From DATBLE01 sp963775695 (GTDB lineage: Bacteria; Actinomycetota; Thermoleophilia; Gaiellales; Gaiellaceae): 64,000 nucleotides of DNA. Positions 34,669 through 44,300 of the stretch are shown here, piece by piece. The position numbers and the translations under genes were made by a program. The notes under the pieces are model-generated. The model was not told where the DNA came from, searched no databases, and saw nothing but the letters and a program-made list of their open reading frames with translations. The DNA is taken from positions 62,001-126,000 of the forward strand of contig CAVZJU010000009.1 in NCBI GenBank assembly GCA_963775695.1, in the 5' to 3' direction. Every line of letters starts with the position of its first letter. Positions within the stretch are counted from its first letter, which is position 1.

Positions 34669-37284
34669 TCAGCCTTCGCTCAATCCGATCCTGTTGTGCA
34701 GTCGGCGCAACGGCCCCGGTGCCCACCAGTTGCGTTTGCCGAGCAGCGCCATCAACGAGGGGACGAGCAACCCGCGGATGATCGTCGCGTCGATGATCAC
34801 GGCGAGCGCGATCCCGAGCCCGAGTTCCTTGATGAAGATGACATTCGAGGTGGCGAAAGCGCCGATCGCCACGCAGAACAGGAGCGCTGCCTGCGTGACG
34901 ATTCGGCCGGTGCGCTCCAGCCCCGCCGCGACCGCGTCGCGGTCGGACAGACCGCTCAGACGAGCTTCGTTGATGCGGGTCAAGAGGAAGACGGCATAGT
35001 CGGTCGAGAGCCCGAACACCATCGCCGCGATCAGGATCGGCTGGGTCGAGTCGATCGCTCCGGAGCTGGAGTAGCCGAGGAGACCCTCCAGACGCCCGTC
35101 CTGGAAGATCAGGACGAGGAATCCCAGGGAGACACTGATCGTCAGCAGGTTCATGAGCAGCGACTTCGCGGGCAGCACGACGGATCCGGTCATGACGAAG
35201 AGCACCAGAAGGGTCGCGATCGTCAGGATGACGAGCGCGAGGGGGAGGTGGTCGTTGAAGCTGCTGCGCTGGTCGACGAAGCTTGCCGCCTCGCCCGAGA
35301 CCCGAATCGGGAACGGAGCGTTCATCGTGCGCAGGTCGCGTACGAGCGTCGTCGTCGGATCCTCGAGTCCGGCTGTCCAGGGCCTGGCGACGATCGCCCA
35401 ATGGTCGTGCTTCAGGAGCATCACCGGTCGTACGGTCGCGATGTTGTATCGGGACGCCAGCTCGTCCGCGAACGCCTGAACCTTCCCCTTCGCGCTCGGG
35501 GGAGCGTCGATGAGGATGTTGATGTCCGAGGACTCCAGCGACGAGAATTGCGCCCTCGTGGCCTGGTCGACCTTCTTGGCGACGAGGTTCGTCGGAAGCG
35601 TCTCGGACGTGACCCCCGTGAAGTGGATCCGAGTGAAGGCGAAGCCGAGTGCGAGCAGGACCGTGGCGCTCGCGAGCGCCACGGTCGCGGGCCGGCGCAT
35701 CACGGCCTGCGAGAGGCGATACCAGAAGCCGGTGTGCTCGGCGCTTGCGGTTCGCAGCGAAGCCTCGCGCCAGCGTCTCGGGGCCAGCGCGTTGATGCGA
35801 CCCCCGAGCAGGACCAGGAGCGCGGGCAGCGCGATCAGCGCGACCAGCACCGCCACCAGCGCGACGATCGCACCGCCCAGCCCCATCGAGTACATGACCG
35901 GCTGAGGGAACACGGTCAGGGCAGCGAGCGCGACGGCGACAGTGCAGGAGCTGAACAGGATCGTGCGTCCGGCCGTCATCATCGTGCGGCGTAGCGCTTC
36001 CTGCTCGCTGCCGGCAAACGTTGATGTGCCGACAGCGTCGGCGCCCGTCTGGACGGCCCCGAACCCGACGTTCCCCGGTCTGCCTGTCCCGACACGCGCA
36101 AGCTCCTCTCGGTAGCGCGAGACGATGAAGAGGCTGTAGTCGATCGCGAGACCGAGTCCGAGCCCGATCACAACGTTCAGCGAGAAGACGTTCACGTCGA
36201 GGGCCACCGCATTGATGATCCGCAGCACGAGGAAGGTGATGAACACGGTGATGATCCCGACGACGAGCGGGAGCGATGCCGCGACCAACCCGCGGAACAC
36301 GAACACCGACAGCAGAAAGAGGATCGGGAACCCGATCAGCTCGGCCCGACTGAGATCCTGGCGCACCTGTGTGCGCAACTCCTCGAGCGAGACGGCCTGG
36401 CCGCCGAACATCACCTGCGGGGGACGTTCGAGCCGCTCGCGCAGCCGTTTACCGGACTCCTCGCGCTGGGTCTGGCCGATGTCGTCGAAGAACGCGAGGA
36501 TCTCGGTCGAGCGTCGGTCCCGCGAGATCAGGAACGGGTCCGGAAACGGCGCCGGCGTGTTGAAGGCCGAGATCACGTGATGAATGTCTCCGTCTGTGGA
36601 CAGCACGCGGACGATGCGCGCGACACGCGCCTTCACGCTCGGGTCGGTGACATCCCGGCCGGGTTGCACGAGCACGACCATCGGCACCGGAAAGAAGCCC
36701 TGGTCGTGGGCGATGGTCTTCTGCGCTTGGATGTACTCGGAGTTGGGGTCGTCGAAGCCGCCATTGTCCTTCAGGATCTTCGCGACCGGCCCACCCACCA
36801 CGATCGCGATCGCGAACAGGAATGCGAGGCTCCCGAGGATCAGCTTCGGATGGCGCACCGAGACGTCCGCGATACGGCTCAGGATCCCGGCCTGCGCAGA
36901 AGGCGCCGGCGGCTCGACCGGCGCAACGGCCGGCTCCGGCTGCCCGCCGACCTGCACGAGCAGCGTCGTGGTGCCCATCCACACCGCATCGCCGGGGCCG
37001 AGGACGGTCGGGCCGGCGACGCGCCCGCCGTTCACGAACGTGCCGTTGGTGGAGCCGAGGTCCCGGATCAGGAGCTTGTCGTCGAGAATCGACAGTTGCG
37101 CGTGTCGGCGTGAGAGCTGAGCGTCGGCGCCGAGCGCGTAGGGACCCTCCTGACCGCGCCCGAGTATCGCACCTTCGGCGCCTACGTCGAGGACCGCCCC
37201 GCGCGCGGGTCCCGCGACGACGCGAAGGACCAGCTGCGACCGGGTCGGTTGGCCCCGCGCCGTCGTGTCAGGTTCTCCGAGCAC
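34669..37284 (-). CDS. MMPL-family transporter with fused N-terminal FHA domain
   Basis: The 871-residue protein begins (GTG) with a canonical FHA domain at about 18-112: AILGRGQEG, LSRRHAQL, GSTNGTFVNGGRV. After a Pro/Ala linker follows a full MMPL/RND transporter of 12 predicted helices: TM1 at about 148-170, an external loop, GLGLGLAIDYSLFIVSRYRE in the first helix bundle, a second loop, and GLSTDYAVFLLTRINEA in the second. MMPL proteins export lipids, polyketides and pigments. A fused FHA domain on the cytoplasmic side implies docking to a phosphorylated partner or kinase. Likely exporter of the cluster product. Confidence 0.92.
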   Translation of the reverse strand: MLGEPDTTARGQPTRSQLVLRVVAGPARGAVLDVGAEGAILGRGQEGPYALGADAQLSRRHAQLSILDDKLLIRDLGSTNGTFVNGGRVAGPTVLGPGDAVWMGTTTLLVQVGGQPEPAVAPVEPPAPSAQAGILSRIADVSVRHPKLILGSLAFLFAIAIVVGGPVAKILKDNGGFDDPNSEYIQAQKTIAHDQGFFPVPMVVLVQPGRDVTDPSVKARVARIVRVLSTDGDIHHVISAFNTPAPFPDPFLISRDRRSTEILAFFDDIGQTQREESGKRLRERLERPPQVMFGGQAVSLEELRTQVRQDLSRAELIGFPILFLLSVFVFRGLVAASLPLVVGIITVFITFLVLRIINAVALDVNVFSLNVVIGLGLGLAIDYSLFIVSRYREELARVGTGRPGNVGFGAVQTGADAVGTSTFAGSEQEALRRTMMTAGRTILFSSCTVAVALAALTVFPQPVMYSMGLGGAIVALVAVLVALIALPALLVLLGGRINALAPRRWREASLRTASAEHTGFWYRLSQAVMRRPATVALASATVLLALGFAFTRIHFTGVTSETLPTNLVAKKVDQATRAQFSSLESSDINILIDAPPSAKGKVQAFADELASRYNIATVRPVMLLKHDHWAIVARPWTAGLEDPTTTLVRDLRTMNAPFPIRVSGEAASFVDQRSSFNDHLPLALVILTIATLLVLFVMTGSVVLPAKSLLMNLLTISVSLGFLVLIFQDGRLEGLLGYSSSGAIDSTQPILIAAMVFGLSTDYAVFLLTRINEARLSGLSDRDAVAAGLERTGRIVTQAALLFCVAIGAFATSNVIFIKELGLGIALAVIIDATIIRGLLVPSLMALLGKRNWWAPGPLRRLHNRIGLSEG

Positions 37285-37366
37285 GGAGTGAGGCGAGTCT
37301 CTTCAAACGCCCTGTGGTTGTCAAGCAGTGGCCCGTCTGCACTCGATCGCGCACGCGGGCGGCATC

Positions 37367-37395
37367 TTGTAAAGCGCGTCAGCCCACCATAGGGT
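37367..37395 (+). promoter_or_regulatory. Weak candidate promoter of the tandem-FHA gene
   Basis: TTGTAA (37367-37372), 17-base spacer, TAGGGT (37390-37395), 10 bases before the ATG at 37406. Both boxes are partial matches. It lies in the short gap between the divergent MMPL and FHA genes. Confidence 0.3.
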
Positions 37396-37405
37396 TGCCG
37401 CGACG

Positions 37406-38788
37406 ATGGCCACGCTCAAGGTGATCTCCGGGCCGGCGGCTGGTCGGACGCTGAGCATCGACCGACGCACCGTCATCGGCCGTTTCGATGCCGACCTGAC
37501 GATCGACGACGACCAGCTCTCGCGCAACCACATGGCAGTCGAGCCGTTCAACGCCGGCGTCGTCGTCGAGGACCTCGGCTCGACGAATGGCACGTTCGTC
37601 GACGGACGGCGTATCGCCGGACCGGTCACGTTGACCGAGAACGCGACGCTGCGGGCCGGCAACTCACAGATCGAGATCCACGTCTCCGCGAGCGACGAGA
37701 CGCGGGTGCGCGCGCCCAGGGTCGCGGAACCCGAAGAGCGGACGGTCATGGCTCCGCGCGACGAAGCTCCCTCGCCTTCGCGGCGACCGCCCGCGCTCGT
37801 GCCGATGATGACCATCCGATCGGGTCCCCTCGCCGGCCGCACGTTCGCGATCGACCGTCCGATCCTGATCGGCCGGCGCGGCGGCGACCTCTCGATCGAC
37901 GAGGCGGAGGTCTCCAGCCGTCACGCTCGGCTGCGCCCGGGCGAGGCGGGCGTCGTGGTCGAGGACCTCGGCTCATCGAACGGGACGTTCGTCGACGGCG
38001 AGCGCATCACCGACGCGGTCACGCTGACGGGCGATGCGACCCTTCGCATCGGCACGGTCGAGATCGGGCTTGCGATCCCGACATCGGCCGGCGGCAGAAT
38101 CGCCCTGCCCGATCTCGACCACGCCGCGCCTTCCGCCGTCACCCGGGCGCGAGCCGCACCGGCTGCAAGCGCGCAGCCAGCCGCACCGGCGCCGGCCGCG
38201 CCTTCGGCCCCGGCCGCCCCGCTCCCTGACGCAACGGCCTTGCCGGAGGCTGCGCGCTCGCCTGCTGCCCGCCCGCCGCAAAGCGGGCGCCGCCGCCGTG
38301 AGCTGCTCGTCAGCGGCCTGATCCTCATAGTCGCGGCCGCGATCGTCGGCGTGCTGATCGCCGTGCAGAGCGGGAAGACGCGGCACACCCATGCTCTGAG
38401 CAACACGCTTCGCACGGCGGTCCTGAGCCAGACCGGCCTCTCGATCACGTTCGTCGGACTGCAAACGGGCGCTCCCACGGGTACGGGCGCGGCGACGATC
38501 GACCAGACGTTCGTGCCTCCTGAGGGCAAGCAGCCGCTCGGGGTCGGCGTGCCGACCAAATTCACTGCGAAGGTGATCTCGCACTTCGACCAGGGGTCGA
38601 TCTCCTCGATCGTCACGGGCACGGCGACGCGTCAGCCGGACACGAGCGTCAAGGTCGTCGGCCACGGCACGATCGTGGACGGCAGCGGCACGTACCAGGG
38701 TGCCAGCGGGTCATTCACCCAGACTGGCGGGCGACCGCCGCACTCCGATCGGGCGGTGTTCACGCTCACGGGCTCGGTTCGCTACTGA
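37406..38788 (+). CDS. Tandem-FHA membrane protein with external beta-barrel-like domain
   Basis: The 460-residue protein has two good FHA domains, about 1-95 (VIGRFDADL, LSRNHMAV, GSTNGTFVDG) and 135-225 (LIGRRGGDL, VSSRHARL, GSSNGTFVDG). An Ala/Pro-rich linker and one transmembrane helix (about 300-320) follow. The external part (330-460) ends with GTIVDGSGTYQGASGSFTQT, a pattern resembling allene-oxide-cyclase/dirigent-like barrels. The protein could pass phosphorylation state to an external or product-binding domain. Divergent from FHA-MMPL. Confidence 0.85.
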   Translation: MATLKVISGPAAGRTLSIDRRTVIGRFDADLTIDDDQLSRNHMAVEPFNAGVVVEDLGSTNGTFVDGRRIAGPVTLTENATLRAGNSQIEIHVSASDETRVRAPRVAEPEERTVMAPRDEAPSPSRRPPALVPMMTIRSGPLAGRTFAIDRPILIGRRGGDLSIDEAEVSSRHARLRPGEAGVVVEDLGSSNGTFVDGERITDAVTLTGDATLRIGTVEIGLAIPTSAGGRIALPDLDHAAPSAVTRARAAPAASAQPAAPAPAAPSAPAAPLPDATALPEAARSPAARPPQSGRRRRELLVSGLILIVAAAIVGVLIAVQSGKTRHTHALSNTLRTAVLSQTGLSITFVGLQTGAPTGTGAATIDQTFVPPEGKQPLGVGVPTKFTAKVISHFDQGSISSIVTGTATRQPDTSVKVVGHGTIVDGSGTYQGASGSFTQTGGRPPHSDRAVFTLTGSVRY

Positions 38789-38811
38789 CGCGCGCCGCTG
38801 CGCCGGCGGCG

Positions 38812-39927
38812 TCAAGCAAGCGCTTCCGAGAAGGCGGCGCGCTCGGGAGCGGGGTCTGCCGTCCACGGGAAGACGAGACCCCCGTACTTCCACTTGCTCG
38901 TCTCGATCGCGAGCAGCATCACGAGCTCGCCCTTCCGGATCGCGCCGGTCCGCCACCCGTAGTCGAGCGCGAGCGGCACCGCTGCCGAGCCGGTCGCTCC
39001 GACCATCGCCAGGTTCTCGAAGATCTTCGGCTCGAGCGCGAGCCATTCCGGCGTGAGCAGGCCTGCCTCGCGTAGCTCGTCTGTCATGTAGGCCGCGTTC
39101 CCCTCGGGGATGACGCAATGGTCGATGTCCCCCGCACTTGCGCCGGAGCGAGCCAGCGTCTCCTTGAGACCCTCGGTCAGGACGTAGGGCGTGAAACGGC
39201 CACTCTCGACGACGTCCACCTTGAGCTCGATCAGGCGCTTCGCCTCGCGCTGGGCGGCGACCGGCGCATGCGTGCCTCCCCCGACGACCTGCATGCCGGG
39301 TTTACGCGACCCACCGACGCAGCCGAGCGCCGAAGCACCAAGGACGCCGACGCCGTCGCCCTCCTCGGCCCGGAGCAGGAGCGCTCCAGCCCCGTCTCCG
39401 AACGAGTAGATTCCGAGCCGGTCACGCATGCGCACCTTCTCGGGCCCGCCGGCGAGATAGACCGGGACACAGAGGGGCGAGATCGCTTCGCTTCCGATCA
39501 CGAGCGCGGTTTCATAGTCTCCACGCTCCAGATGAAGCCGCGCGAAGTCGAGCGCCTCGACCGCCCCCGCGCAGCCCGAGCGAATGTCGACGACGGCCAT
39601 CGACTCGCGACCCAGCTTCTCCTGAACGAACGTGGAAGTGGGCGGCAGGTGGTACTCCGGGCTCGCAGTCGAGACGACCAGCAGGTCGACGTCCTCCGCG
39701 TCCGCCCCGGCGAGCTCGAGGGCCTCGCGACCGGCCTTCGCCGCCATCTCGGAGTTCGACTCACGATGCTCGCCGGTCTCCGGGTCGACAGCCCAGAACC
39801 GCGTCTTGACCTGCAACCCTTCGAGAACGTCATCCGGCACCGGCCCCGCGAGACGCGCGAGCGTCTCGTTGTCGATCGGGTCGCCCGGAAGATACGAGCC
39901 CGTGCTGACGATACGTACCTGCTTCAC
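38812..39927 (-). CDS. KAS III-like (FabH-family) enzyme with altered active site
   Basis: The 371-residue thiolase-fold protein has the FabH layout: IVSTGSYLPGDPIDNETLA, then Cys119 in DIRSGCAGAVEAL and FGDGAGALLL. The usual His of the HQAN motif is Glu275 (VIPEGNAAY), and the following Asn motif (GNTSAAS) reads GATGSAAV. It keeps the acyl-binding Cys but not the decarboxylating His/Asn pair, so it may transfer or condense acyl groups by another route. It could choose the starter unit for the assembly line. GTG start with GGAAGGGA upstream. Confidence 0.87.
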   Translation of the reverse strand: MKQVRIVSTGSYLPGDPIDNETLARLAGPVPDDVLEGLQVKTRFWAVDPETGEHRESNSEMAAKAGREALELAGADAEDVDLLVVSTASPEYHLPPTSTFVQEKLGRESMAVVDIRSGCAGAVEALDFARLHLERGDYETALVIGSEAISPLCVPVYLAGGPEKVRMRDRLGIYSFGDGAGALLLRAEEGDGVGVLGASALGCVGGSRKPGMQVVGGGTHAPVAAQREAKRLIELKVDVVESGRFTPYVLTEGLKETLARSGASAGDIDHCVIPEGNAAYMTDELREAGLLTPEWLALEPKIFENLAMVGATGSAAVPLALDYGWRTGAIRKGELVMLLAIETSKWKYGGLVFPWTADPAPERAAFSEALA

Positions 39928-39994
39928 GTACGTCCCTTCCGTTCGCTTGGCGCCGCCGATCCTACAGGAGGCTCTCGGGCCACCAGGCCGCCCA

Positions 39995-41344
39995 TCACGG
40001 GGCGGCGAGCCGCCAGCGACCGTGGTCGTGAACGAGCCTGACGCTGTCGGACCCCTCGGCAAGCGTGATCGTCGCCTCCCGGGCTTCGAAGTCGACGTCG
40101 ACCCGCAAGGCGACCCGCGGCGGAGGCTCCTCGACGTCGGCCGCAACCGGGGAAGGCGCCTCCTCGGCAGGCTGCGCAGGTTCCCCGCCCACGACCTCGA
40201 CCGTGAGCGTTGTCGTACCGACCTCGATGGTGTCTCCCGTCTCGAGTGCCCGAGGTGCGGCCACCGCCTGCCCGTTGACGATCGTTCCGTTGGTCGAGCC
40301 CAGGTCGTCGATCACGAAGGCCTCGCCGGCGCGTGCGATGCGTGCATGCTGACGAGACAGCTCGGGGTCGCCGGCTAGGGCGCCGGCGCCGACCGTCATC
40401 CGGCCGATCTCGAGCATCTCCACCACGTCGATCTCCTCGCCCGAGGCGGGACCGGCCGTCACGAGCAGCCGCAGCCCCGCCAGGCCGGTGCTGGCCGGGG
40501 CGACGGCGAGCGCCTGGACGGCCGCCTCGACCAGCTCAACCGCGCGCGCGTAGCGAGCAACGGGGTCCTTCGCCATCGTCCGCGCGACGACGTCGTCGAT
40601 CGCCGAGGGCAGGTCGGGCCGCTTGGCCGTGACCTTTGGAGGGGGATCCTCGATGTGCGCCTCCAAGAGCTCCACGGCGCGCTCTCGCCGGAAAGGCGGC
40701 TCCCCCGTCAGGCACTCGTAGAGGATGCAGCCGAGTGCGTAGATATCGGCCTCCGGGCCGACGGGCTTGCCGAGCGCCTGCTCGGGCGCTGCGTAGTAGA
40801 AGTTGCCGACGAAGTCGCCGGAGACCGTGAGCGCGCGGCTCTCGCGCGTGGGATGCTTGCTGAGCCCGAAATCGGTCAGGAACGCCTGCTCGGCTGGTGC
40901 CTCACCGGCGATCAGCACGTTCGCGGGCTTGATGTCGCGGTGCAGGAGTCCCGCATCGTGAACTGCGTCGAGTGCGCGCGCGACCTGCTCCAGGATCGCC
41001 AGAGCCCGCGGCACGTCGAGCGCACCTTCGACGGCGAGCAGAGCCTCCAGATCGGTTCCCTCGATGAACTGCTGCGCCATGAAGACGTGTCCGTCGGCCT
41101 CGCCGGCCTCGCGGACGCGCACGATGTTCGGATGGTCGAGCTCGGCGAGGTAACGCGCCTCGCGGACGAAACGCTCGCGGAACTCCTCGTTGTGCGCCAG
41201 GCTCGAAGAGAGGACCTTGAGCGCCACCGTGTCTCCGGTCAGCGGGTGCTCAGCACGGTAGACGACCCCCATCCCGCCCTTGCCGAGCAGCCCGACGATG
41301 CGGTAGTCGCCGATGGACGACCCGAAGCTGATCGCCTTCGCCAC
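39995..41344 (-). CDS. Ser/Thr protein kinase with C-terminal FHA domain
   Basis: The 449-residue protein has a Hanks kinase at about 12-270 (LLGKGGMGVVYRAEHP, HRDIKPANVL, DFGLSKH). An FHA domain follows at about 285-370 (EIGRMTVGAG, SRQHARIA, GSTNGTIVNG), then an acidic linker and a small C-terminal beta-rich tail of about 45 residues. No membrane helix, so cytoplasmic. The FHA domain may bind its own phosphorylated linker or the FHA/MMPL partners. Ends 67 bases before the KAS III gene; the STPK-ATPase gene lies 33 bases upstream. Confidence 0.93.
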   Translation of the reverse strand: MAKAISFGSSIGDYRIVGLLGKGGMGVVYRAEHPLTGDTVALKVLSSSLAHNEEFRERFVREARYLAELDHPNIVRVREAGEADGHVFMAQQFIEGTDLEALLAVEGALDVPRALAILEQVARALDAVHDAGLLHRDIKPANVLIAGEAPAEQAFLTDFGLSKHPTRESRALTVSGDFVGNFYYAAPEQALGKPVGPEADIYALGCILYECLTGEPPFRRERAVELLEAHIEDPPPKVTAKRPDLPSAIDDVVARTMAKDPVARYARAVELVEAAVQALAVAPASTGLAGLRLLVTAGPASGEEIDVVEMLEIGRMTVGAGALAGDPELSRQHARIARAGEAFVIDDLGSTNGTIVNGQAVAAPRALETGDTIEVGTTTLTVEVVGGEPAQPAEEAPSPVAADVEEPPPRVALRVDVDFEAREATITLAEGSDSVRLVHDHGRWRLAAP

Positions 41345-41377
41345 GAGCCTTCTTTTACCATCCGCGCGCCGGACCGG

Positions 41378-44300
41378 TCACCCAGCGGCGCCGGCGAGGC
41401 TGTCCTCGATGCCGAGTTCCGCGCCTTCTGCTCGCGCCGCCTGCAACCTCTCCTCGCCGAGCGACGCGCGCACTGCGGGCAGGCGAGTCTCGAGCAGGAA
41501 CCGTTCGACGGGCGAGATCGCCGCCCCGATGTCCGCGCGTGCAGCGTCCGCTGCGCCCCACAACCGTGCTGCGCGGTCGTGGTCGCCGCGAATGACGGCG
41601 GCGGCCGCCAGGCATGCAGCGCACTCCGCGACGAGGCGCTTGTCTCCCCGCCGGATCGCCCAGTCGAGCGCGTCGCCGAGGAGGGGTACCGCGGCCTCCC
41701 CGTCGTTATCGAGGAGCGCAACGAACGCGAGGCTTGCAAGCGCCACTGACGTCGTCCACCCGTCACCGAGCGCGCGCGCCAGCTGGAGCCCTTCCTCGAG
41801 CGACGTGAGGGCACGATCGCGCTCGCCGGCGAGGGCCCGGGCCCGTCCCGTCTTGAGCAGCGCGTCGGCCACGGTCCGAACGTCGCCCAGCGCGCGACGG
41901 GCTTCGAGGGTTTCGGCGTACAGGTCCGACGCGCTTCGGTAGTCACCCTCGGCGAACGCGATGTCGGCGAGGGTGGCGAGCACCAGCGACGCGGTTCGGG
42001 TATCGCCGACCTCTCGGGCGAGCCCGAGGCTTTCCCGAGAGAGCGCTGCTCCCTGTTCGTGGTCGCCACGCGCCGTGAGCAACCACGCGAGCTGGGCCAG
42101 GCAGCGTGCGACCCCAGCGCGGTCCTTCTGCTCGCGAGAGAGGTGGAGGCTCTCCTCGAACCGTGTGACCGCCTCGCTGAATTCGCCTTGCCCGAGCGCG
42201 CAGTACGCCGCGGCGTACAGCCCCTTCGCGCGCACCTCGGCGGAGACCGGAGCGTCGACGGACAGAGCTCGGTCGAGCCATCTGCGCGCCTCGCTCAGCT
42301 GGCCGCGACTGCTCCAGAGCCGGAACAACGCTCCGGCGATCCGCAAACCGGTGCCGACGTCACCGCTTTCGAGCGACCAGTTGAGGGCGGCGCGGACGTT
42401 CCCGGCCTCGTCGTCGAGCCGCCGCAGCCACACCGCCTGATCCGGGCCGACGAGCTTCGGTTCCGCCGACTCGGCCAGGGCCACGACCCAGGAGGCGTGT
42501 CGTGCCCGCAAAGCGTCCAGCTCGCGTCGCTCGATCAGGCGGAAGAGCGCGTACTCCCGGATCGTCTGCAGCAGCTCGAACCGGGCGTCGCCGCAGGCCC
42601 CCTCGCGTCTGCGGAGGAGGCTTTCGTCAACGAGCGCCGCCAGCGCGTCGACCAGGAGGACCGAGTCGAGCTCGCCGGTGGCGCAGATCTGTTCCGCTGC
42701 GCCGAGCGTGAAGCCGTCGGCGAACACGGCGCAGCGGGCGAAGAGCATCCGCGCGGCCTCGTCGAGCAGCTCGTAGCTCCAGTCGATCGTGCCGCGCAGC
42801 GTCTGGTGGCGCGACGGGAGGTCGCGCGCGCCGCCGGTCAGCAGCTGGAGCCGGTTCTCGAGCCTCGATGCGACCGCCGCCGGCGTCAGGAGCCGCAAGC
42901 GCGCAGCCGCCAGCTCGATCGCCAGTGGCAAGCCGTCGAGGCGGCGGCAGATCTCGACGATTGCCGGAGCGTTGGCGTGGTCGAGCGAGAATCCTGGGCT
43001 CACCTCCCCCGCGCACTGGATGAACAGCGCAACCGCAGGCGACGCGGCGAGGACGTCGAGATCGTCACCGGCATCCGGATCGGGAACCTCGAGCGGACCG
43101 ACGACGTGCTCTCGCTCTCCACGCACGTGGAGCGGCGAGCGGCTCGTCACGAGCACCTTCAGCGACGGCAACGCCGTTAGGAGCTCGGAGACGGTCGCTG
43201 CGGCGGGCAGCAGGTGCTCGAAGTTGTCCAGGATCACGAGCAGCCGCTCTCCCGCCAGCTCGGCCCGCGTGGCCTCGAGCAAGCCCTCGTGAGTGGCGGG
43301 GCCGGCGTCGTCCCCACCGCCACGCGCCTCGACGCCGAGCGCGGCGACGATGGAGGGCAGCACGACGGCAGGATCGTTGATCGCCGCGAGCCCCACGAAA
43401 CAGATCCCGTTCCGGAACTCGTCGGCGACGCTGGAACCGATCTCCAGCGCCAGTCGGGTCTTGCCGGTGCCGCCCGGCCCCGTCAGGGTCAAGAGGCGCA
43501 CGGCGTCGTCCCGCAACGCTCCGAGGACGGCTGTCAGGTCGTCGGTGCGTCCCAGGAGGGGCCCCTCGGGCGGCGGGAGCTTCGTTCGATCCTTCTCGCC
43601 TGGGACGGCAGGGGTGGGCGACTCGGGGTGCGGAGCGTCGGCAGCAGCTGCCGTGGACGAGCGGAGCGCGTCGCGCGCGGCAGCCACGAATTCGCCGCAC
43701 GACGGGTACCGCTCGCCCTCGTCCTTCGCGAGAGCGCGACAGACGACCGCGTCGAGCCTCCCCGGCAGATCCGGTCGTTTGTCGCTGACGCGAGGCGGCG
43801 GATCGAGGATGTGGCCGAACAGGACCGCGACGTCCGTCTCCTTCGGGAACGGCCGCTCGCCGGTCAGCGCCTCGTAGAGGACGCAGCCGAGCGCGTAGAC
43901 GTCCGCGGAGGGGCCCGTCTCCTGGCCCTGAATCTGCTCCGGGGACGCATAGGAGACCGTGCCGGCGAACACGCCTCGCTCGGTCGCGCTCGAGCGCCCC
44001 CTCCTCGCGATGCTGAAGTCGGTCAGGTACGTGCGGCCGGTCGGAACGTCGATCAGGATGTTCTCCGGCTTGACGTCGCGGTGCACGATCTCGCGCGCAT
44101 GCGCGGCGTCGAGGGCGGCGGCCACCTGCCTGACGATCTCCAGCGCGAGTTCGGGGTCGAGCCGGCCCTCGCGGCCGATCAGATGCCGAAGGTCGTACCC
44201 CTCGACGTACCGCATGGCGATGAACAGGACGCCTTCGACTTCGCCCGCGTCGAAGATCGGGATCATGTTCGGGTGCTCGATCGCCGCGACCAGCTGCGAT

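Noticed and set aside
32819..35401. A single 860-residue reading covering halogenase-like copy B plus 287 upstream residues.
   Set aside because: The upstream part is antisense to the MMPL gene, and a GTG with a strong ribosome site at 34540 gives a protein equal in length to copy A.
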